Assembly (NCBI GenBank): GCA_021799945.1
Contig: JAJYZK010000076.1
Coordinates: forward strand, 1 to 10,473
Direction of reading: 5' to 3'
Source of the DNA: Acidobacteriota bacterium
GTDB lineage: Bacteria > Acidobacteriota > Terriglobia > Terriglobales > Acidobacteriaceae
DNA: 10,473 bases
Every line of letters begins with the position of its first letter. Positions within the stretch are counted from its first letter, which is position 1. The position numbers were made by a program, and so were the translations under genes. Positions 5,852 to 10,473 of the stretch are shown piece after piece. A model generated the notes under the pieces. It was given only the letters and a program-made list of their open reading frames with translations, searched no databases and had not been told where the DNA came from.

Positions 5852-7285
5852 TCAGCGCGCCCGGGCGGGAAAATTTTGCACGTAAGCGTCTGCAGGAAGT
5901 CCCATTGCCGCGGCTTTGTCGCGAAGCTTTGCAGCTTGGGTTCGATTCATGGCTCCGCCGATCACGATCAGATAATGCGGGCGCGGCCCCGCCTGGGTGA
6001 GCACCGAGGCTTGCAAATCGGCATGCTGGCTGCGGATTTCCTCGGCCCGGCGCTCGGCCGGATCCTTCCGATCGAAGGTGTAGACCACCACGCGCCAGAT
6101 ATTTTCCGAGGCAACGGCCGGCGGCCCAGGCCGGGATGGCGCGGGGAGGGCGTCGCCGGGAAGCACCTTCCAATTGGCGACCGAATGGCCAGCCGGTTTC
6201 GCGGCGGGGAGCGTCGCCGGCGAAACGGCCGTGGCGCTTCCGGCAGGCTTTGGACTCGGCCGCGCCAAGAGCCAGATCACGATCGCCAGCAGGATGGCGG
6301 CCACTCCGGCGATCATTGCGACACGCGCCCTTCGCGGGCCCATCCCTTCCTCCGGGTGATCCCCAGGCAAAGGGCGCGAAACGGATGCCGGCATGGCGGG
6401 TGCGCGGACGGGGGCAGGAGCGGGGCGCTGCTCCGCCGTCAACTCTGCCGCCGGGGCGATGCCGGTTGGCGCCGCAGGAGCGATCCTCGCCGTTTTCTCC
6501 TTTGCGGGGGGCGCGGCCGGGCTCGACGCCGGCGCGGACGCGGACGCTCCGGCTGCTCCCGTGGCTTGTCCGGCTTCCGCCAAGGTCGCGGCGTCCGGAG
6601 GAATCGCGTTCGCGGGAGGCTTTAGGGCCATGGCGACCTGGGCCAGAGTCCAGCGGCCGCTGAGGGAGTTGCGGATGATCTCCGCGAAGGGCGCGGGCGC
6701 CCGATTGATTTGAGGATCATCCGGCGAGGCGGCCTTGGCGCGGAAGAAGGCCTGAAACAGCGTTCCACCCAGGCCTGCGACATCCGCGGCGCGGCTACCG
6801 CCGCCGGTTTGCAGGCAGTCGCTGCGGAGCTTGATTGTTTCCCCCGCGGCCACCACGCTCCCCGGTTCCACGCGGCCATGCGTCAGCCCTCGATGGTGAA
6901 CTTCGGTCAGTGCGTCGACCAGGGCATCGGCCAACTGGCGGAGTTCGTCTCTGGATAGGGCTTGGTCGCGCAGCACATCGGCCAGATTCTGGTCGGAGTG
7001 CTCCATCAACGCATAGACGAGTGTGGTTCTCTCCTCGGCCGGCTCCATGACGACCCGGCCCACTTCGAAAATTTTCACCAGGTTCGGATGTTGCAGCCGC
7101 TGCCCGGCCATCAGGCGCGCGGTCACCTCCTCGGCGTCCGTCAGGGCCTCGGTCAGGCCGAGGATGGCGGGGCCTGAAGGGCTTCGCGTTGCAAACCACG
7201 CCGTCCGGCCCTCGGAGAGCACCAGGCGGAGAAGAGGGTAGCGCCCCGCAATCGTCCGCCCTTCCAGTTCGTTCCAGAACTGCAT
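5852..7285 (-). CDS. Membrane pseudokinase with C-terminal SPOR-like domain
   Basis: 477 aa. The ATG at 7285 has AAGGA just upstream. Residues 1-225 align by eye with a bacterial Ser/Thr kinase fold: LEGRTIAGRYPLLRLVLSEG at the N-lobe, HPNLVKIFEVG in the alpha-C region, LVYALMEHSDQNLADVL at the hinge. Catalytic elements are missing. The VAIK lysine place reads PAILGLTEA, the HGDLKPxN loop reads HGRVEPGSV (136-144; neither Asp nor Asn), and DFG is replaced by KLRSDC. ATP phosphotransfer is therefore unlikely. A Pro/Ala-rich linker (about 226-318) leads to one membrane helix (AMIAGVAAILLAIVIWLL, 323-340), a second Pro-rich linker, and a C-terminal region (about 396-472, IWRVVVYTFDRKDPAERRAE...HYLIVIGG...AAKLRDKAAAMGLP) with the pattern of a SPOR domain, which binds denuded peptidoglycan. 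Predicted topology: pseudokinase in the cytoplasm, SPOR in the periplasm. Inferred role: a scaffold or sensor tied to cell wall or division. Confidence 0.8.
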   Translation of the reverse strand: MQFWNELEGRTIAGRYPLLRLVLSEGRTAWFATRSPSGPAILGLTEALTDAEEVTARLMAGQRLQHPNLVKIFEVGRVVMEPAEERTTLVYALMEHSDQNLADVLRDQALSRDELRQLADALVDALTEVHHRGLTHGRVEPGSVVAAGETIKLRSDCLQTGGGSRAADVAGLGGTLFQAFFRAKAASPDDPQINRAPAPFAEIIRNSLSGRWTLAQVAMALKPPANAIPPDAATLAEAGQATGAAGASASAPASSPAAPPAKEKTARIAPAAPTGIAPAAELTAEQRPAPAPVRAPAMPASVSRPLPGDHPEEGMGPRRARVAMIAGVAAILLAIVIWLLARPSPKPAGSATAVSPATLPAAKPAGHSVANWKVLPGDALPAPSRPGPPAVASENIWRVVVYTFDRKDPAERRAEEIRSQHADLQASVLTQAGPRPHYLIVIGGAMNRTQAAKLRDKAAAMGLPADAYVQNFPARAR

Positions 7286-7647
7286 GGTTTCCTTATTTCC
7301 GTCCCATTTGAACGGCGGAGAGCAGGGGACTGTCGCTAGGCCCGACCGTCTCTGCCGGCGCCGGCGAGCGGAAGGGCGATCGGCTCGGCATCGACCATCG
7401 CCCGGAAACTCCGGACCACCGCGTCAGCCGGTGGCGGATAGCGGGCCGTTCACGGCGTCGCGGGATCGGTTTTCCTGGCGCACTCCGCAGCGCCCGCGCG
7501 GCACAATCGAGTTTCACTACAGGTTGCTAGCCTAGCCTGTTTCGCCGCTGCTGGGAAGGGGCGCAGACCCCGTTCTGCATTCGCAGGTACTCTGTATGCG
7601 CTCCGCGCAGGCGGGAGCCGCCATGGCCGGGCGGAGCCATCGGCAGG
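7286..7647. other. Structured intergenic stretch upstream of the pseudokinase gene
   Basis: 362 nt without a supported gene. A minus-strand reading from a GTG at 7517 to a TAA at 7293 (74 aa, ending LLSAVQMGRK) is open with moderate third-position GC but lacks a ribosome site. Several inverted repeats are present: a 12-bp palindrome GCCGGCGCCGGC at 7354-7365, arms GGGCGAT/ATCGCCC at 7374-7380 and 7397-7403, and the longer pair at 7530-7653. It probably contains the pseudokinase promoter, but no clear -35/-10 pair is seen. Confidence 0.45.
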
Positions 7648-7653
7648 CTAGGC
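7530..7653. repeat. 10-bp inverted repeat bracketing a 104-nt segment
   Basis: GCCTAGCCTG at 7530-7539 is exactly mirrored by CAGGCTAGGC at 7644-7653. The right arm overlaps the stop codon of the 105-aa gene (TAG at 7650-7648 on the minus strand). The enclosed 104 nt is GC-rich with short imperfect repeats of GGAGCC around 7615-7640. It could be a small miniature element or a large stem-loop at the end of the upstream gene. No flanking target duplication is obvious. Confidence 0.45.
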
Positions 7654-7965
7654 GATCTTCTCAAATGCGGGCTTCTCCACCACCGGCCTGGAGCCACTGC
7701 TGGACCGCGCCAGCAGCGCCATGCCCTCGCGGGCCATTTCACGAGCCATTTGCCGCAATTCATCTGGGCGCTCGTTGTGAATGGCGGTCAGTTGCTCCAG
7801 GGCCGCGGCCGCACGAAGCTTGGCCACTCCCTGAAAGGCAAATTCGCCCGCGTTGCCGCAGGTATGCAGAATGCTGTCCGCGGTGATTTTGAAAACGTCG
7901 TCGCCCTGGATGACGAAGGCGACGAGATACCTCTCCGGCGCGGGCGTTTGGGGGGGAGTTGCCAT
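7648..7965 (-). CDS. Conserved-looking small protein of unknown function
   Basis: 105 aa. The ATG at 7965 has an AGGAAGAGGA purine run about 10 nt upstream. The protein starts MATPPQTPAPERYLVAFVIQ, continues GDDVFKITADSILHTCGNAG EFAFQG, and then has an Ala/Leu/Glu-rich helical half (VAKLRAAAALEQLTAIHNER, then PDELRQMAREMAREGMALLA). Third-position GC is high and the composition is that of a soluble protein. It has no signal peptide, membrane helix or recognised motif. I cannot name the family. It lies upstream of the pseudokinase gene on the same strand, separated by 362 nt, and 200 nt downstream of uvrB. Confidence 0.6.
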   Translation of the reverse strand: MATPPQTPAPERYLVAFVIQGDDVFKITADSILHTCGNAGEFAFQGVAKLRAAAALEQLTAIHNERPDELRQMAREMAREGMALLARSSSGSRPVVEKPAFEKIA

Positions 7966-7992
7966 GATTTCGATGTCCTCTTCCTCGAAAGC

Positions 7993-8013
7993 TAAGGTCG
8001 CTCAGTAAGGTCG
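7993..8013 (-). repeat. Direct repeat TAAGGTCG x2 upstream of the 105-aa gene
   Basis: TAAGGTCG occurs at 7993-8000 and 8006-8013, a 13-bp period (just over one helical turn), ending 28 nt before the start of the minus-strand gene at 7965. The spacing suits a tandem regulator site, but no regulator or promoter is identified. Confidence 0.3.
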
Positions 8014-8146
8014 TTGGATCTTGCGCTGCACGGTGTCGGCGCCTCGCCGCGAACCGAAGTTCTCTGTCTTGCTTACTAGATGCGGGCGGACCGATGCAAG
8101 GGGATTGGCTCCACTTAGAGCGAATGCCCGTACAGAATTAGATTCC

Positions 8147-8160
8147 CCCGCCGCGGCGGG
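8147..8160 (-). other. GC palindrome after uvrB
   Basis: CCCGCCGCGGCGGG is a perfect 14-bp palindrome starting five bases after the uvrB stop, so it could fold as a 3'-end hairpin. On the minus strand it is followed by GGGAATCTAATTC, not a T-run, so intrinsic termination is only a possibility. Confidence 0.35.
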
Positions 8161-8165
8161 CGCGG

Positions 8166-10160
8166 TCACGAGAAGAGGAATTCCTTACTGCGAAGTTCCT
8201 TGATGGCATCCCGCAGCTTGGCCGCGGTCTCGAACTCGAAGCGCCGCGCCGCCTCACGCATGTTGGATTCGAGCTTCTCGATATAGGCGTCCAGCTCCTG
8301 CTGTGTTCCAAAATCAGGCAGGGAGTCGTCCTGCGCGGAGATTTCCGCGTAATCGGCCTTGACGATCTGGGCCAGCGCCATGTCGAGAGGACGCAGGATG
8401 GACCGGGGAACAATTCCGTTCTCTTCGTTGTACGCCTGCTGCACCGCGCGCCGGCGCTCCGTCTCCTCCATGGCGCGGCGGATCGAATCGGTGACCACGT
8501 CCGCATAGAGAATCGCGCGTCCGTTCACATGGCGCGCCGCGCGTCCGATGGTCTGGATCAGCGAACCCGAGGAGCGGAGAAAACCCTCCTTGTCGGCATC
8601 GAGAATGGCGACCAGCGAGACCTCCGGCAGATCCAGGCCTTCGCGCAGCAGGTTGATGCCGATCAGCACGTCGTATTCGCCCCGCCGCAGATCGCGCAGC
8701 AGCCGCACCCGCTCCAGGGTTTCGATCTCGGAGTGCATGTACCGGCACTTGACCCCAACCTCAGCGTAGTAGCCTGAAAGATCCTCGGCCATGCGCTTGG
8801 TCAACACCGTCACCAGCACGCGTTCCCCCAGCTCCACCCGGCTGCGAATCTCCGCCAGCAAGTCGTCGATCTGCCCGCGAACCGGGCGGATCTCCACCTG
8901 GGGATCGACCAGCCCGGTGGGCCGGATAATCTGCTCCACCACCACGCCGGAGGATTTGGTCAGCTCGTAAGGCCCGGGGGTGGCCGAAACGTAAACGATC
9001 TGATTGGTGCGATGCTCGAACTCGTCGAAGCGGAGCGGACGATTGTCCATGGCCGAAGGCAGGCGAAAGCCATAGTCCACCAGGTTCTGCTTCCGGGAGC
9101 GGTCTCCATGCCACATGCCATGCAGTTGGGGCACGGTGACATGCGATTCGTCCAGAAAAAGCAGAAAATCCCGCGGAAAATAGTCCAGCAGCGTGGGCGG
9201 AGGCTCTCCCGGCAAGCGGCCGGAGAAGTGGCGGGAATAATTCTCGATCCCATGGCAATAGCCCATGGACTTGATCATCTCCAGATCGAAACGCGTGCGC
9301 TGGTGGATGCGCTGGGACTCCACCAGCCTCCCCTGCGCCTCCAGCTCCTTCTCCCATACGGAAAGCTCCTCCAGAATGGAGGCGATGGCGCTCGATTTGC
9401 GCTCCGGCTGCACCACATAGTGAGACTTGGGATAGATGGGCAGACGCGAGAAGGTCTGGCGCACCGTTCCGAAGAGCGGGTCGATCTGCGAAAGGGATTC
9501 GATCTCGTCGCCGAACAGCTCGATCCGGTACGCCATTTCATCGTAGGTGGGAAAGACCTCGATGACATCGCCGCGCACGCGAAAGACTCCGCGGCGGAAG
9601 TCGGCGTCGTTCCTCTCGTACAGAATCTCCACCAGGCGGCGCACAATCTCCTCGCGGCGGATTCTCTGGCCCTTTTCCAGAAGCAGCAGCATGCCGTAAT
9701 AGGCCTCCGGCGATCCCAGGCCGTAGATGCAGCTGACCGAGGCCACGATGATGGTGTCCCGCCTCTCGAAGAGCGAGCGGGTGGCGGAAAGGCGGAGCTT
9801 GTCCAGCTCCTCATTGATGGTGGCCTCTTTCTCGATGTAGAGGTCGCCGGCGGGGATGTACGCTTCGGGCTGGTAGTAGTCGTAATAGGAGACGAAGTAC
9901 TCGACGGCGCTGGAGGGAAAGAACTGCCGGAACTCATGGAAGAGCTGCGCCGCGAGCGTCTTGTTATGAGCCAGAATCAGGGCCGGCCGGTTCGACTGCT
10001 CGATGATTTTGGCCATGGTGAAGGTCTTGCCGGAACCGGTGACCCCGAGCAATGTCTGGTGCTGTTCGCCGGCGGCCAGTCCGGCGAGCAGCTCGCCGAT
10101 CGCCCGCCCTTGATCGCCGCGCGGTCGGTAATCGCTCACGAGCTGGAAGTCGGTGGACAC
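8166..10160 (-). CDS. uvrB: UvrABC excinuclease subunit B
   Basis: 664 aa, full length for UvrB (about 660-670). UvrB receives damaged DNA from UvrA, verifies the lesion with a beta-hairpin and recruits UvrC for incision in nucleotide excision repair. Visible in order: Walker A GVTGSGKT (39-46), the beta-hairpin region YYDYYQPEAYIP (92-103) through EKEATINEELDKLR, Walker B LLFLDESH (333-340), SATPGPYEL (392-400), helicase motifs YMHSEIETLER (474-484) and LLREGLDLPEV (504-514), motif VI QTIGRAAR (536-543), and a C-terminal UVR motif (about 622-657, IEKLESNMREAARRFEFETA) for UvrC contact. All key residues are present. The start is a GTG at 10160; the product begins MSTDFQLVSDYRPRGDQGRA, which fits the family, but the ribosome site is weak. 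It is monocistronic as far as can be seen and divergent from the partial gene at 10383. Confidence 0.98.
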   Translation of the reverse strand: MSTDFQLVSDYRPRGDQGRAIGELLAGLAAGEQHQTLLGVTGSGKTFTMAKIIEQSNRPALILAHNKTLAAQLFHEFRQFFPSSAVEYFVSYYDYYQPEAYIPAGDLYIEKEATINEELDKLRLSATRSLFERRDTIIVASVSCIYGLGSPEAYYGMLLLLEKGQRIRREEIVRRLVEILYERNDADFRRGVFRVRGDVIEVFPTYDEMAYRIELFGDEIESLSQIDPLFGTVRQTFSRLPIYPKSHYVVQPERKSSAIASILEELSVWEKELEAQGRLVESQRIHQRTRFDLEMIKSMGYCHGIENYSRHFSGRLPGEPPPTLLDYFPRDFLLFLDESHVTVPQLHGMWHGDRSRKQNLVDYGFRLPSAMDNRPLRFDEFEHRTNQIVYVSATPGPYELTKSSGVVVEQIIRPTGLVDPQVEIRPVRGQIDDLLAEIRSRVELGERVLVTVLTKRMAEDLSGYYAEVGVKCRYMHSEIETLERVRLLRDLRRGEYDVLIGINLLREGLDLPEVSLVAILDADKEGFLRSSGSLIQTIGRAARHVNGRAILYADVVTDSIRRAMEETERRRAVQQAYNEENGIVPRSILRPLDMALAQIVKADYAEISAQDDSLPDFGTQQELDAYIEKLESNMREAARRFEFETAAKLRDAIKELRSKEFLFS

Positions 10161-10266
10161 GTTCGATGCGAGAATCCTGAGGGCGCGTCAAGGAACCGAT
10201 CAGCCGACCGGCCAATTCCCAGCCAATTGCGGCGGAGCGGGTTGATTTCCCCCGTCGCGAGTTCCT

Positions 10267-10278
10267 GACAGCGCTGTC
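10267..10278. promoter_or_regulatory. 12-bp palindrome in the uvrB upstream region
   Basis: GACAGCGCTGTC is self-complementary and lies 107 nt before the uvrB start, in the region shared with the divergent gene. It could be a regulator site. It does not match the E. coli LexA box (CTGT-N8-ACAG); I do not know the LexA site of this lineage. Confidence 0.3.
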
Positions 10279-10382
10279 CCGACGAGCGCTCCAGCTCCGC
10301 GTTCCCGACGCCGGAAGAAGAGCCGCAGCCACATAGGACCGCCGGCGGGCGAATCGAATATCTCGATTATAGGAGGCCTCTT

Positions 10383-10473
10383 GTGGATGCGAAACTGGCT
10401 GAGAACAGGGCCTGCGCGCTTACGGATCAGGACAGAGCAGCGGAGGACAGAGAAGCCCCAGCGCCTCCAGCCA
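10383..10473 (+). CDS. Start of an unidentified gene (runs off window)
   Basis: A strong AGGAGG at 10371-10376 precedes a GTG at 10383 (6-nt gap) and an ATG at 10387 (10-nt gap) in a different frame. Both frames stay open to the window end. The GTG product would begin VDAKLAENRACALTDQDRAA. The ATG product would begin MRNWLRTGPARLRIRTEQRR and has the higher third-position GC. Upstream, the AT-rich ATATCTCGATTATAGG could supply a -10 box, though it lies very close to the ribosome site. The gene is divergent from uvrB. About 30 codons are too few to name a family or choose the frame. Confidence 0.45.
   Translation, partial: MDAKLAENRACALTDQDRAAEDREAPAPPA

Noticed and set aside
5450..6625. 391-codon plus-strand open frame opposite vapB and the pseudokinase gene
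   Set aside because: Arg-rich nonsense composition, crosses two supported minus-strand genes and the vapBC promoter, no ribosome site.
8147..8160. Rho-independent terminator for uvrB
   Set aside because: The palindrome is real but no T-run follows on the uvrB strand, so it is listed only as a hairpin.
9012..10268. Long plus-strand open frame of 418 codons opposite uvrB
   Set aside because: It is the mirror of a well-conserved uvrB gene in GC-rich DNA; its protein resembles nothing and has no ribosome site.

Overview
The window is GC-rich chromosomal DNA from a bacterium. I infer Acidobacteriota (Bryobacterales/Solibacter-like) from overall protein style: a small Cys-rich protein ending in an H-L-C-G-x-x-C helix, a two-lobed secreted DTG aspartyl protease, and a eukaryotic-type kinase relative with a periplasmic tail. 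This placement comes from memory of such genomes, not from a search. No rRNA, tRNA, CRISPR array or transposase is visible.

Layout. (1) 1-2478, all minus strand: a secreted amidohydrolase-2 family protein, 27 nt later a NagB-family deaminase/isomerase, then a 77-aa Cys-rich protein and the first 33 codons of a UbiD-family decarboxylase with a TTG start. The first two look like one transcript, apparently starting from a promoter that carries a perfect 10+2+10 palindrome. (2) 2479-3134: a largely empty divergent intergenic stretch. (3) 3135-4097, plus strand: an exported aspartyl protease with both DTG motifs. (4) 4290-5517: a small accessory patch. It holds a DUF3800 gene broken by an internal deletion, a frame change and a 3' truncation. 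This abuts, tail to tail, the inverted first 66 codons of a type III-style DNA methyltransferase (Mod). Behind that fragment is an AbrB/VapC-type toxin-antitoxin pair whose toxin lacks one catalytic Asp. It reads as the scar of a former defence or mobile segment. (5) 5556-7965, minus strand: remains of a small ORF that seems frameshifted, a 477-aa membrane pseudokinase with a C-terminal SPOR-like domain, a structured 360-nt gap, and a 105-aa unknown protein. (6) 8166-10160, minus strand: complete uvrB (GTG start). (7) 10383-10473, plus strand: start of an unidentified gene behind a strong Shine-Dalgarno.

How they fit together: uvrB is housekeeping excision repair. The amidohydrolase and NagB-like genes form a possible catabolic pair. 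The pseudokinase-SPOR protein probably links a cytoplasmic pseudokinase to peptidoglycan. The 4.3-5.5 kb patch is the part most clearly acquired and then decayed. I do not see an intact new multi-gene system; the best leads are the decayed defence scar, the active-site-deficient VapC and the pseudokinase-SPOR architecture.
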